Assembly (NCBI GenBank): GCA_025361565.1 | Contig: JANYKN010000112.1 | Location: 1 to 64,000, forward strand | Reading direction: 5' to 3' | DNA from: Bacteroidota bacterium | Lineage (GTDB): Bacteria; Bacteroidota; Bacteroidia; Bacteroidales; NBLH01 | Length of the DNA stretch: 64,000 nucleotides | In this document: in pieces, positions 17,798 through 26,892 of the stretch | Layout: each line of letters starts with the position of its first letter | Numbering within the stretch: the stretch's first letter is position 1 | Program-made: the position numbers and the translations under genes | Notes under the pieces: model-generated | Told to the model about the DNA's origin: nothing | Seen by the model: only the letters and a program-made list of their open reading frames with translations | Database searches by the model: none

Positions 17798-19104
17798 TTT
17801 TCATTCTTACATTTAATTGCAATTCTATTAGCTATTGCCTCAACCACAGGAACAGCAACAGTATTGCCAAGTAAATCAAATGCTTCCCTTTCACGGGTAG
17901 GTATTTCATAACTTTCAGGATACCCGAATAACCTAAGGCCTTCCCTTATAGTCAATCTTCTAAGACCACCATTGTCAGGCACTGCAATTCTTGAAACATC
18001 TGTTGCAACAAGGGTTGGAGCAATATCATCGGGGTCCAATATTTTATTGATTTCAAAACTGAGTTTGCCCGTTACTATGTTATAACCTTTTGGCTTACTT
18101 TGATCATAGTCCCTGTATTTATTAATTCCATCAAGTGTAATATCCCGAACTAATCCTTTGGGATGTTCAAATTTCAAATATCCTTTTTGGACTAAATCAT
18201 CCAAAAGCTCCTTTAAATTATTGGAATTATGAAATGTTTTTATTTGTTCAATGGTTAGTGGCATACCGTCCATCCAATCTATACCAATTTCTTCGGCCCA
18301 TTTCTTTTGCCTTCTTGCTTTAAAAAGTTTGTCGAGCAAAATGTTTTGCTCTTTTGAAATTTCACCTTTTAAACCAATATCCCAAGAATGGATATTGTTA
18401 TCACCACCACGTTTGTCTTTAATACTTTTTCCATAAAGCTGTTCTATTGTAAAATATTTAAACAATTTGCTAATAAAAGGAGTGTTTAAAGTAGGTAAAT
18501 TTGTTTCCATCACATTTCTAAAAATACTATGTGATTTTTCAAAACCGGTCAAATCAATGGTTTCATCTTTGGTTCCGACAATAAAAACACGTTTCCTTGA
18601 TTGTGGCAGCCCAAAATCCAACGAATCAAAAACACCCCATGAAACTTGATAATCCAATTCGTTTTTTAATACATGAAGTATTGTTTCCAATGTCCTTCCG
18701 ATCTGGTCATTTTTGTGTTGGAGATCATGTTTTACAATACCTTCAACATTTTCGAGAATAAATCCTTTTGGCTGTTTTGCTTTTATTATTCTTCCTATCT
18801 CAAAAAACAATGTTCCTCTTGTATCGGAAAAACCCAACCTTTTTCCTCCATTGCTGAATGGTTGACAAGGAAAACCGCCCAACAAAAAGTCAAAATCTGG
18901 AATATCATCGGTTTTAACTTTGAAAATATCCCCTACAAATAAACTATGTTTAAAATTGTGTTCCAATGATTTTATTGCATGCGGCTTGATTTCGGAAGTC
19001 ATTACACATTCAGGCTTAAAGCCATGATTTTTTAAAGCATTTTCAAATCCGATTCTTATGCCTCCCAATCCGGCAAAAAGGTCAATGAATTTAATTGTTC
19101 TCAT
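17758..19104 (-). CDS. type II DNA (cytosine-5-)-methyltransferase
   Basis: Modification enzyme of the restriction system, 448 residues, transferring methyl from SAM to C5 of cytosine. Motif I FIDLFAGLGGIRIGF (6-20), motif IV GGFPCQPFSNGG with catalytic C80, motif VI ENV (118-120), motif VIII QSRKR (168-172), then a target-recognition region of about 200 residues, motif IX RRLTIREGLRLFGYP, and motif X LLGNTVAVPVVEAI. The ATG at 19104 starts directly before motif I; the gene overlaps the upstream DUF6471 gene by 14 bases, which suggests translational coupling. All motifs are intact. Confidence 0.95.
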   Translation of the reverse strand: MRTIKFIDLFAGLGGIRIGFENALKNHGFKPECVMTSEIKPHAIKSLEHNFKHSLFVGDIFKVKTDDIPDFDFLLGGFPCQPFSNGGKRLGFSDTRGTLFFEIGRIIKAKQPKGFILENVEGIVKHDLQHKNDQIGRTLETILHVLKNELDYQVSWGVFDSLDFGLPQSRKRVFIVGTKDETIDLTGFEKSHSIFRNVMETNLPTLNTPFISKLFKYFTIEQLYGKSIKDKRGGDNNIHSWDIGLKGEISKEQNILLDKLFKARRQKKWAEEIGIDWMDGMPLTIEQIKTFHNSNNLKELLDDLVQKGYLKFEHPKGLVRDITLDGINKYRDYDQSKPKGYNIVTGKLSFEINKILDPDDIAPTLVATDVSRIAVPDNGGLRRLTIREGLRLFGYPESYEIPTREREAFDLLGNTVAVPVVEAIANRIAIKCKNENYVTESLTPVCSM

Positions 19105-19378
19105 TTCTAAGGGTTCTTTTATATTCACTATAAGGTTCAGCGGCAACTAATAATTGATTTTCAATTGTAAAAACATTACAACCAATAACATAAAGACATT
19201 GCAAAAGAAAGGCAGCACTAAAAGTACCCCGACAAATTTTGCTATCAATGCTTGACTTTGTTTCGTTTATGCCAATTTCATTTAAACGGAAGGCTAATTC
19301 ATCATGAGAAATTCCCCGTTTTATTAATTCAGCTTTTAAAAGTCTTTTGGTATGTTCGTTCCAATCTTTTAATTCCAT
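19091..19378 (-). CDS. DUF6471-type small protein, candidate controller of the R-M operon
   Basis: A 95-residue protein with the pattern of DUF6471 proteins: ELIKRGISHDELAFRLNEIG, then NETKSSIDSKICRG and AAFLLQCLYVIGCN. This looks like a helix-turn-helix fold of the XRE type (first helices, recognition helix, then a dimer helix). It overlaps the methyltransferase start and is transcribed first, which is a typical position for a controller of R-M expression. The two palindromes upstream are plausible binding sites. Regulation is inferred; the family's function has not been proven to my knowledge. Confidence 0.75.
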   Translation of the reverse strand: MELKDWNEHTKRLLKAELIKRGISHDELAFRLNEIGINETKSSIDSKICRGTFSAAFLLQCLYVIGCNVFTIENQLLVAAEPYSEYKRTLRNENN

Positions 19379-19391
19379 ATTAAATATGAAT

Positions 19392-19441
19392 CATATTTGC
19401 AAATATGCAAATTCTTGTCAATAAGTGCAAATTAATTTGCA
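19392..19441 (-). promoter_or_regulatory. R-M operon promoter with two perfect 16-bp palindromes
   Basis: CATATTTGCAAATATG (19392-19407) and TGCAAATTAATTTGCA (19426-19441) are perfect palindromes with centres 34 bases apart and share the half-site TTTGCA; a further TGCAAATT copy lies at 19406-19413. On the minus strand the -7 box CATATTTG (19400-19407, one mismatch to TAnnTTTG) falls in the first palindrome. The -33 box TTTG (19428-19431) falls in the second, with a 20-base spacer. A dimeric repressor bound here would cover both promoter boxes. Confidence 0.6.
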
Positions 19442-19589
19442 TTAAAATTATTCAGAAAATTTATTTCAGAAAATCTCTTCCAGTTTTGAATGAAAAACCA
19501 ATAAACCTGTAACTTGGTTAACAACTTGAAGTTAATAATAAAATAATATAGTAAATTTCAATATTGTATTCTGTTCCATTTTGAATTAT

Positions 19590-19597
19590 TAAATTTG
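19590..19597 (+). promoter_or_regulatory. -7 box (TAAATTTG) of the YncE-like gene
   Basis: TAAATTTG matches TAnnTTTG, 92 bases before the ATG at 19690. Confidence 0.35.
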
Positions 19598-19689
19598 TAA
19601 ATTGGTTTACATAATGACAAATAAATAGAAATAAAATTAGTTATTCTTCTGAAAAAAAATACATTACAATTCACTAATTCAATTTTACC

Positions 19690-20715
19690 ATGAAAAAAAT
19701 TATTATCATTTTAGTTTTTACGATTTTCAGTTTTGCAAATTCTTCTTTTGCACAAACAAAATATCAAATTGCAAACAAAATTCATCTCGAAGGCGACGGC
19801 GGTTGGGATTATCTAACAGTAGATGATTCGGCTTCCAGGTTGTATATTTCGCACGGCTCAATGGTGCAGGTTTTGGATTTAAAAACCAAAACTTTAGCCG
19901 GTACAATTTCCGATACCAAAGGCGTACATGGAATTACGGTTGCAAAAGACCTGAACAAAGGATTCATCAGTAATGGCAAAGACACTTCTGTAAGTATTTT
20001 CGATTTGAAAACTTTATTGTTGATTTCTAAAGTGAAAATTACGGGAGTTAATCCAGATGCTATTCTTTACGATCCTTTTTCGCACAAAGTATTTGTTTAC
20101 AACGGACGAAGCTCAAATGCTACTGTAATTGATGCAGTTGCTGATAAAGTAATCGGAACTATAGCTTTATCTGGAAAACCCGAATTTTCTGTCACCGATT
20201 TAAAAGGTAAAATTTATGTGAACATTGAAGATAAAAGTGAAATTTGTGAAATCAATGCCACTACTTTGAAAGTTGAGAATACCTGGCCCATAGCACCCGG
20301 CAAAGAAGCCAGCGGTCTAGCTATTGACATTAAAAACCATCGGTTGTTTGCAGTTTGCGATAATAAATTAATGGTGGTAGTAAATTCTGAAAATGGAAAA
20401 GTTGTTACTACTGCAAATATTGGCGAAAATGTGGATGGTGTTGCCTTTGATCCCATTTTAAAACGGATTTATTCATCAAATGGCGAAGGAACCATGACTA
20501 TTATACAGCAGCTTGATGCAGATAATTATAAAGTTTTGGAAAACCTCGAAACACAAAAAGGTGCAAGAACCATTGCTTTAAACCATGCAACACATAATAT
20601 TTATATGCCAACAGCCGAATATGGCGAAACTCCTGCTCCAACAACTGAAAATCCGCACCCAAGGCCAAAAATAAAACCAAATACATTTACTATTCTTGAA
20701 ATATCTACTCAATAA
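19690..20715 (+). CDS. YncE-family beta-propeller protein, secreted
   Basis: A 341-residue exported protein. Signal peptide 1-21 (ends NSSFAQ). The rest is a seven-bladed propeller of the YVTN/YncE type; blade repeats show VLDLKTKTLAGTI, VSIFDLKTLLLISKV, ATVIDAVADKVIGTI and similar. These proteins bind ligands or DNA in the periplasm in some bacteria, but the role here is unknown. It is monocistronic, followed by a strong terminator. Confidence 0.85.
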   Translation: MKKIIIILVFTIFSFANSSFAQTKYQIANKIHLEGDGGWDYLTVDDSASRLYISHGSMVQVLDLKTKTLAGTISDTKGVHGITVAKDLNKGFISNGKDTSVSIFDLKTLLLISKVKITGVNPDAILYDPFSHKVFVYNGRSSNATVIDAVADKVIGTIALSGKPEFSVTDLKGKIYVNIEDKSEICEINATTLKVENTWPIAPGKEASGLAIDIKNHRLFAVCDNKLMVVVNSENGKVVTTANIGENVDGVAFDPILKRIYSSNGEGTMTIIQQLDADNYKVLENLETQKGARTIALNHATHNIYMPTAEYGETPAPTTENPHPRPKIKPNTFTILEISTQ

Positions 20716-20750
20716 TTTCTTCAAGTCTTCTTCATTAAACAGATTTAGTA

Positions 20751-20782
20751 GAGATTGCGAAAAATTCGCAATCTCTTTTTTT
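20751..20782 (+). terminator. intrinsic terminator after the YncE-like gene
   Basis: An 11-bp perfect stem (GAGATTGCGAA, 20751-20761, with 20765-20775), AAA loop and a run of seven T (20776-20782). Confidence 0.93.
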
Positions 20783-20947
20783 GCCGTTTTTCAATTCAAT
20801 CTTGTTTTTAAATCCACTCTATGTCTAAATTATAATAGCCTTTTAATTATCCTAAACCTAAAACCCTCCTAAGCAGATAAAATCCTGAACATCCATTCAA
20901 ATCACTTATCATTCAATGTAGTACCCAGAACACAAATATTCAAATGA

Positions 20948-20955
20948 TATATTTG
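20948..20955 (+). promoter_or_regulatory. -7 box (TATATTTG) before the LamG-caspase gene
   Basis: TATATTTG matches TAnnTTTG, 86 bases before the ATG at 21042. Confidence 0.3.
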
Positions 20956-21041
20956 TTTAAAAAAGATTTGCTTTAAAAAATAAAAGTTCATTCAGCCAAA
21001 TCTTAAAATAATATATTCATTTTCAGTAAATAATCAATAAT

Positions 21042-23066
21042 ATGAAACAACTATTAACAATCTCTTTTATATTAATTAATTGCGTTTCAATATTTTCGCA
21101 AGAAGTTGACTTAAAGCGCGGCTTGGTTGCCTATTATCCATTTAATGGAAATGCAAATGATGAAAGTGGGAACAAAAACAATGGAAAAGTATACGGCGCA
21201 GCATTAACTGATGATAAGTTGGGCAATAAAAATAGTGCATATTATTTTGACGGAAATTCGTATATTACAGTACCCGACAACAATTCCATTGATTTTACAA
21301 ATTCACTTTCGATATTTGCATGGATTAATCTTGAAGATGCCACGAACAACCAAAAAATTATTTCGAAGGTAATTCTTAACAACATGGAAGGTGGCTATAT
21401 TTTTGGTATTGACAAATCGCAGTTATATCCTGAAATTTTCGATAAATGGAATCAAAAAATTGGTGGTCCCAAAGGTAATTCAGTTATTCCAAGCAATTCC
21501 TGGACTCTGATCGGTGTAACTTTTAACAACAACATTGTTAAGTATTATTGTAATGATCAATGCATCGCGGAATTGCCGGTTAATTCTACTTCACTTTATA
21601 ATAACAGCAGCAATTTGATAATTGGAACAAATAGCTGGGAAAATCCCCCTTCAAATCTAATGGTAAGAGGTAAAATTGATGAAGTTCGATTATATAACCG
21701 CGCATTAAACCTAAAAGAAATTCAATCGCTTTTTGCCCTGTTTAACATTGAACCTACAATGGCTCCAGGAATTACATGGAACAATCCCGAAAATAATATC
21801 ACTTCTATTTCTAACCCTTACATCGACATTAAAGCCTGTTTAAAAACAAAAAAACCACTAACAGGTCTTCAGGTTTATTTAAATAATAACTTGTATTACG
21901 ATAATAATGGCCGTGGATACAATGTTGCCCCTAAAGGCTTGTGCGATATTGTTTTAGAACAAAGAATAATGCTTATAGATGGTGAAAATAAAATAAAAAT
22001 AATCGCTGTTAACGATGGTGGCACATCTATAAGCGATGAAAGATCTGTTTTTTATCAGTCTATAAAGCAAGACATTACAGGTCCGGTAATTACACTTATT
22101 CAACCTCAGGGCCAGCGTGGCTTTAAAATGGTTGAAGAAAACAATCAAATAAACGTAACTGGTAAAGCAACCGATGAAAGCGGAATATATAAAATTACAG
22201 TTAATGATGTAAACGCAACTTTTAATACCGATGGAATATTCAGAAACAATGTAAACCTTGCAAGTGGAGAAAATGCTATTACTATTAGGGCTACAGACAA
22301 TAAGCAAAATAATTCAGAATTTACTTTTTATGTTTCACATAAATCGAGCGAAGTAGTTGTCAATAAAATTATTACTACAAATGAAAAACGGATTGCACTG
22401 GTTATTGGTAATGGCGCTTATCCTTCTGCTCCGTTAAAAAATCCGGTAAACGATGCCGCTTTGATTTCTACCGAATTGAAAAAATTTGGTTTTGAGGTTA
22501 CAACAATTACGGATGGATCTCAAAACCAGATTAAAAAAGCTATTTCCGATTACGGAGATTTACTGTCCACAGACAAGAGCATCATTGGATTATTCTATTA
22601 TGCGGGTCATGGAATACAAGCAAAAGGGAAAAATTACATTATCCCTGTTGACGCAAAAGTAGAAAAAGAAGCAGACGTAGTTGTATATTGTGTTGATCTT
22701 GATGATTTAATGGCAAACCTGGAATATGCAGGGAATAATTTGAATATGGTTATTTTAGATGCTTGCAGAAACAATCCATTTGGCCGTGGTTTCCGTTCAG
22801 CGGCGGGAACAGGTTTGGCAACCGTAAATGCACCATCGGGAACAATCATTGCTTTTGCAACCGCACCAGGCTCCACAGCTGCTGATGGAGAAGGTAACAA
22901 CGGTCTTTACACACAAGAATTCGTTAAAGTATTGCAAGTTCCTAACCTTAAACTCGAAGACGTATTTAAAAAAGTTCGCACACAGGTAAAAACCCAATCG
23001 GGAGGAAAACAAATTCCTTGGGAAAACTCAGCATTGGAAGGAGATTTTTATTTTAAGCAACAATAA
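21042..23066 (+). CDS. secreted LamG - Ig-like - caspase (C14) protein
   Basis: A 674-residue exported protein. Signal peptide 1-20 (ends SIFSQE). A LamG/concanavalin-type jelly roll covers about 25-225 (LVAYYPFNGNANDESGN, VRGKIDEVRLYNRAL), typical of carbohydrate-binding. Two Ig-like segments follow (about 240-430). The C-terminal caspase-like peptidase (about 448-674) has RIALVIGNGAY, catalytic H523 (YYAGHGIQ) and catalytic C575 (LDACRNNPF), so it should be active and cut after a basic or acidic residue (metacaspase-like). It ends with the usual IPWENSALEGDFYF. It is monocistronic with a terminator downstream. The target is unknown. Confidence 0.88.
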   Translation: MKQLLTISFILINCVSIFSQEVDLKRGLVAYYPFNGNANDESGNKNNGKVYGAALTDDKLGNKNSAYYFDGNSYITVPDNNSIDFTNSLSIFAWINLEDATNNQKIISKVILNNMEGGYIFGIDKSQLYPEIFDKWNQKIGGPKGNSVIPSNSWTLIGVTFNNNIVKYYCNDQCIAELPVNSTSLYNNSSNLIIGTNSWENPPSNLMVRGKIDEVRLYNRALNLKEIQSLFALFNIEPTMAPGITWNNPENNITSISNPYIDIKACLKTKKPLTGLQVYLNNNLYYDNNGRGYNVAPKGLCDIVLEQRIMLIDGENKIKIIAVNDGGTSISDERSVFYQSIKQDITGPVITLIQPQGQRGFKMVEENNQINVTGKATDESGIYKITVNDVNATFNTDGIFRNNVNLASGENAITIRATDNKQNNSEFTFYVSHKSSEVVVNKIITTNEKRIALVIGNGAYPSAPLKNPVNDAALISTELKKFGFEVTTITDGSQNQIKKAISDYGDLLSTDKSIIGLFYYAGHGIQAKGKNYIIPVDAKVEKEADVVVYCVDLDDLMANLEYAGNNLNMVILDACRNNPFGRGFRSAAGTGLATVNAPSGTIIAFATAPGSTAADGEGNNGLYTQEFVKVLQVPNLKLEDVFKKVRTQVKTQSGGKQIPWENSALEGDFYFKQQ

Positions 23067-23110
23067 AATAAGCTAATAAATTTCTCAAAACTAAAAGAAT
23101 AAACTTTTAC

Positions 23111-23148
23111 AATAATGTCAATTCAACAGTAATTGGCATTATTTTTTT
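23111..23148 (+). terminator. intrinsic terminator after the caspase gene
   Basis: AATAATGTCAATT (23111-23123) pairs with 23131-23143 with one G-T wobble and a 7-base loop, ending in a T run to 23148. Confidence 0.82.
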
Positions 23149-23173
23149 GGCCAAATGTGATGGTGATTGGTGT

Positions 23174-23207
23174 TCATTTTATAAATTTGCTTCTAAAACT
23201 GAACAAA
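23174..23207 (+). promoter_or_regulatory. leader with TAAATTTG box, copied before the next gene
   Basis: TAAATTTG (23182-23189) matches the -7 consensus 18 bases before the ATG at 23208. The whole 34-base leader reappears almost unchanged (one gap, four to five changes) at 23700-23732 in front of the decarboxylase gene, where the box reads TAAATTTA. Confidence 0.4.
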
Positions 23208-23696
23208 ATGAAAGAAGCCATTATTGTGTTGGGCTCTCCAAATTCGAAAACAGGAAAATTAGGTGATATTGCTTTATCGAGATTAAACTACTGCTTAAAT
23301 ATATTTAATCCCAACGAAAACTTAATAATTTGCACCGGTGGATTTGGTGAGCATTTCAATACCAGCAAAAAACCACATGCAGAATATGCAATTGAATATT
23401 TGGTGAGCAAAGGGATTCCTAAGTCATATTTCATGGACATCGCATTATCGTCAAATACCGTGGAAGATGCAATTAAAATAAGTGAAATACTTTTAAATAA
23501 TCCATTGCCTTGTAAAATTATAACCTCCGACTTTCATTTGGAAAGAGTCAAACTTATTTTTGATCAAATTCTTACAAATATTCACAAGATATATTTGGCT
23601 GCAAAACTCGAAATTGCCGATAAAGAAAGGGCTAAATTATTGGAGCACGAAAGAAAAGCAATAAATGAAATAATTGAAAACGGAATCTATTTTTAA
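23208..23696 (+). CDS. YdcF/SanA-like (DUF218) protein
   Basis: A 163-residue soluble protein of the DUF218 family. Visible are the opening AIIVLGSPNSKTGKLG, CTGGFGEH (the family's GG motif), the conserved NTVEDAIKISE segment and ITSDFHLERVKLIF near the end. DUF218 proteins are usually membrane-anchored and linked to envelope or cyclitol/nucleotide metabolism; this one lacks a membrane helix. I chose the ATG at 23208; the frame opens 75 bases earlier but inside the terminator region. The next gene starts 36 bases after it, so they are probably partly co-expressed. Confidence 0.78.
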   Translation: MKEAIIVLGSPNSKTGKLGDIALSRLNYCLNIFNPNENLIICTGGFGEHFNTSKKPHAEYAIEYLVSKGIPKSYFMDIALSSNTVEDAIKISEILLNNPLPCKIITSDFHLERVKLIFDQILTNIHKIYLAAKLEIADKERAKLLEHERKAINEIIENGIYF

Positions 23697-23732
23697 TTTT
23701 CATTTTATAAATTTATCTCAAAACAGAACAAA

Positions 23733-25085
23733 ATGGACCAAACCGATTTAATTATCCTCGAAAAAGCCATCCAGAAACTGAAATTGGGTTTCGATTCTTT
23801 CCCTGATTCTTTGACCGAAAACAACCAAAAAAGGATTGAAGAAATTATTTTAAATGTGGCTGAAAGGCTACAAAATAACTATCCTTATTTCCAGCCCAAT
23901 TATGCCGGACAAATGTTGAAACCACCACACGCCATTGCCCGAATTGCGTATATGCTTTCGCTTTACATCAACCCCAATAACCATGCACTGGATGGAGGCA
24001 TGGAAAGCTCAAAAATGGAAAAAGAAGTTATTGTTAAACTTGCCGCAATGTTTGGTTGGCAAAACAGCCTTGGACACCTAACAAGCGGTGGCACATTTGC
24101 TAATTTGGAAGCTTTATGGATTGCAGGAAAATTACATCCCAACAAGAAAATTGTAGCCTCGGAATTGGCTCATTACACGCACCAAAGGATTTCTTCTGTA
24201 TTAGGATTGTCTTTTGAACAAGTGGAAAGCGATCAATCCGGCAAAATGGACATGGGTTGCCTTGAAAAAATATTAAGCAATGGTGATGTTGGAACTGTTG
24301 TAGTAACTTTTGGGACTACTGGCATTGGTTCGATTGATCCAATGACCGAAATTTTAGAATTGCAGAAAAAATATCATTTCAGAATCCATATTGATGCAGC
24401 TTATGGTGGTTATTATGTTTTGGCTGATAATTTATCGGCAAATACCAAGGAACAATACAGTTTGATGACAAAAGCCGATAGTATTGTCATTGACCCACAT
24501 AAGCATGGACTTCAGCCTTATGGTTGTGGATGCATTTTATTTAAAAACCCTGAAGTTGGGCAATTCTATAAGCACGACTCGCCTTACACTTATTTTAGTT
24601 CCGACGAATTGCACCTTGGAGAAATAAGTCTGGAATGCTCAAGGGCAGGCGCTTCGGCAGTTGGTTTGTGGGCAACTATCGAAATGTTTCCGTTGTTTAA
24701 GAAAGGCGAATTTGCTAAAAATCTCGAAAATTGCCATCTGGCAGCCATTAAACTTTATCAACTTATTCTAACCGATAACAAATTAATTCCTTTATTGGAA
24801 CCGGAACTGGATATTGTGGTTTGGGCCGTAAAAGCTTCAACCCTAAGCAAAATCAGTAAAATATCTAACCAAATATTCCATTTGGCAGCAAAAAAATACA
24901 ATCTCCATTTGGCATTGATCAATTATCCAACAAAATTATTGAATTCGGACTGGAATAATGTAGATAAAGATGCAAATTATGTTACCTGCTTGCGTTCGTG
25001 TTTAATGAAACCCGAACACTTGGATTTTGTGGATGAGTTGTGGGCAATTTTGGAGAAATGTAAAGGTGAAGTCGAATCCATATAG
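23733..25085 (+). CDS. group II pyridoxal-phosphate-dependent decarboxylase
   Basis: A 450-residue PLP enzyme of the aspartate-aminotransferase fold, related to aromatic-amino-acid/glutamate decarboxylases. PLP Lys K257 (DPHKHGL), cofactor-binding D221 (IDAAYGG) and the N-terminal HLTSGGTFANLEALW signature are present. The substrate cannot be told from sequence; candidates are Glu, Asp, Tyr or Trp. The group is also found as tyrosine decarboxylase-like (MfnA) proteins. The HYTHQ motif around 147-151 supports a full active site. It follows the YdcF-like gene and carries its own near-copy of that gene's leader. Confidence 0.85.
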   Translation: MDQTDLIILEKAIQKLKLGFDSFPDSLTENNQKRIEEIILNVAERLQNNYPYFQPNYAGQMLKPPHAIARIAYMLSLYINPNNHALDGGMESSKMEKEVIVKLAAMFGWQNSLGHLTSGGTFANLEALWIAGKLHPNKKIVASELAHYTHQRISSVLGLSFEQVESDQSGKMDMGCLEKILSNGDVGTVVVTFGTTGIGSIDPMTEILELQKKYHFRIHIDAAYGGYYVLADNLSANTKEQYSLMTKADSIVIDPHKHGLQPYGCGCILFKNPEVGQFYKHDSPYTYFSSDELHLGEISLECSRAGASAVGLWATIEMFPLFKKGEFAKNLENCHLAAIKLYQLILTDNKLIPLLEPELDIVVWAVKASTLSKISKISNQIFHLAAKKYNLHLALINYPTKLLNSDWNNVDKDANYVTCLRSCLMKPEHLDFVDELWAILEKCKGEVESI

Positions 25086-25272
25086 TTTTCTTTAAAGCGA
25101 ATGAACTATTCAATAATTGGTTTCTGTCAAGTAGCTGATGCGGAGTAAAAATCTGATTATAAATTATCAAATGTTAGGCAGGGGCTTTGCTTCTGTCGGT
25201 AATATTTATTCAAGCTCTGCCTGTTTTTATGGAACAAATGCCTCTACTGATAAAGTATAACTGCAATTTAAC

Positions 25273-26880
25273 TTAAAACCTTTTTCTAATTTGAATATTC
25301 AATCTGCTCAATTGATCAAGCTTCTCAAAGGTCTTTTCGTAATTTACTGATAATGAGTAAGTATCCAAGAATCTCCAACTTATATTTAAGTTAATAATAT
25401 TTTGCATTTCCGTCGTTTCAGTGCCTACATAGCTATAATTAACCAATTGGTATCCACAATTGAAATATAAATTGGCTTTAAGAATATCACGGGAGATATT
25501 CAGATTGTAAATTTTACCTTTAACATAGCTTGTTTCTAAATAGTTAACAGCACCAGTTATATTCAATTTTAATGTTGGAATATTATTGTAGGAAACAAAT
25601 CCATATAAATTTTTTGTTTCAGCTGAGTTTTTATTAGGAAAACGATAACCTGTTTTAAATCCAAAAGAGACATTTTTAATTCCATAACTGGCTTGAAAAC
25701 TCAAACCTTGTCTGGCTTCAATCTCCAGCATTTGGTTGATGTAGCTTTTATAGCTTTCGTAATAAATAATGTTTTTCCGATTATCATATGATGCTGATAA
25801 TGATAATCTTTTGAATAACCTGTAATTCAAAACCAGATAAGTACTTGAAAGATCGAAGGTATTTTGAGGTACACTATCAATGTTCTTATAAAGTTCAATT
25901 TCTACCGAGCCAAAGAAGAATAAGTTCTTTATCAGCGAGTTGCTATGTTGGTAATAAGCAAAACGCCTATCCGTTTTTGATCCATTTCTTTGCTCGATAA
26001 GTGCAAAGGAATTTTGCATTTCACCATTTGAATTGGAATAGTCTTGCCCTGCATAAACTCCAAACTGAGGTAATTTAAAATCAAAACTATAATCTTTATA
26101 ATCAGGCCTAAAACCTGCAATTGCCCCAAAAAAGAAATTATTCACCTTTCCTTCATACTGCAACCCATCAATTGCTCCCATACTCGATATTTTTGGGTTA
26201 ATTTTACGCCCCAAAACTATCTGTGTATTCTTGTTATTGTCGTATTTTACCGAAAGATTATAAACTTTAAGCGCATTAAAAATATTTTCCTGAACAAGAT
26301 TCCAATTATCTTTTTGATGTTGGAATGTAATATTACTTTCAGCAGAAATCATAGAGTTACCAATGTTTTTGGCATTTAACGAAAATTGATATCGAAATCT
26401 GGTTGAATTGGCATTATTTATATTTGAAAAATTCGAATAGCTCGATGCTGCAACACTTCCAGTTATTTTTTGTTTAAATTTTGGTTGTTTAACACTATCC
26501 TCATAGTTAGATTTAATTGTATCATCTACATTTTTAGTGTTTATTGTAACTATTCCATTCTGCTTTTTTTCATTGTTTAATTTAGGAGCATTGTTTTTTG
26601 CACAAATTTCAGTTGAAACAGAAAGATTGTTTACTGAAATAGGAGTGCATACGCATGATGTTGATGAAAGATTATTGACTATTAATACCGGAATATTTTC
26701 ATTTCCTTTTACAATGTATAGTGTATCTCCAGCCTTAATATTTTCTGTTGACTTGAATTTTACATATACATTTTGCGAGCTAATATAGCTTATTTTCCCC
26801 GTTAAAGGTTTGTTATCAGTCTGCGCTTTAAGATTTAAAGCCAAACAGAAAATTAAAAATCCGATAATTAAATTCTTCAT
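25273..26880 (-). CDS. predicted outer-membrane beta-barrel protein of the cytochrome operon
   Basis: A 535-residue exported protein, last gene of the cytochrome operon, starting 12 bases after the 19-heme gene. Signal peptide 1-19 (ends LNLKAQ). An SH3-like small domain (about 25-95, KISYISSQNVYVKFKS, AGDTLYIV) and a Lys/Asn-rich linker precede a barrel region from about 140 to the end. The barrel shows alternating hydrophobic/polar strands (YQFSLNAKNIG, YNLNISRDILKANLYFN) and ends KLDQLSRLNIQIRKRF, with a C-terminal aromatic Phe as in outer-membrane proteins. No heme motif. The role as the pore of an electron conduit is inferred from position and topology. Confidence 0.7.
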   Translation of the reverse strand: MKNLIIGFLIFCLALNLKAQTDNKPLTGKISYISSQNVYVKFKSTENIKAGDTLYIVKGNENIPVLIVNNLSSTSCVCTPISVNNLSVSTEICAKNNAPKLNNEKKQNGIVTINTKNVDDTIKSNYEDSVKQPKFKQKITGSVAASSYSNFSNINNANSTRFRYQFSLNAKNIGNSMISAESNITFQHQKDNWNLVQENIFNALKVYNLSVKYDNNKNTQIVLGRKINPKISSMGAIDGLQYEGKVNNFFFGAIAGFRPDYKDYSFDFKLPQFGVYAGQDYSNSNGEMQNSFALIEQRNGSKTDRRFAYYQHSNSLIKNLFFFGSVEIELYKNIDSVPQNTFDLSSTYLVLNYRLFKRLSLSASYDNRKNIIYYESYKSYINQMLEIEARQGLSFQASYGIKNVSFGFKTGYRFPNKNSAETKNLYGFVSYNNIPTLKLNITGAVNYLETSYVKGKIYNLNISRDILKANLYFNCGYQLVNYSYVGTETTEMQNIINLNISWRFLDTYSLSVNYEKTFEKLDQLSRLNIQIRKRF

Positions 26881-26892
26881 AAGTTATTTATT

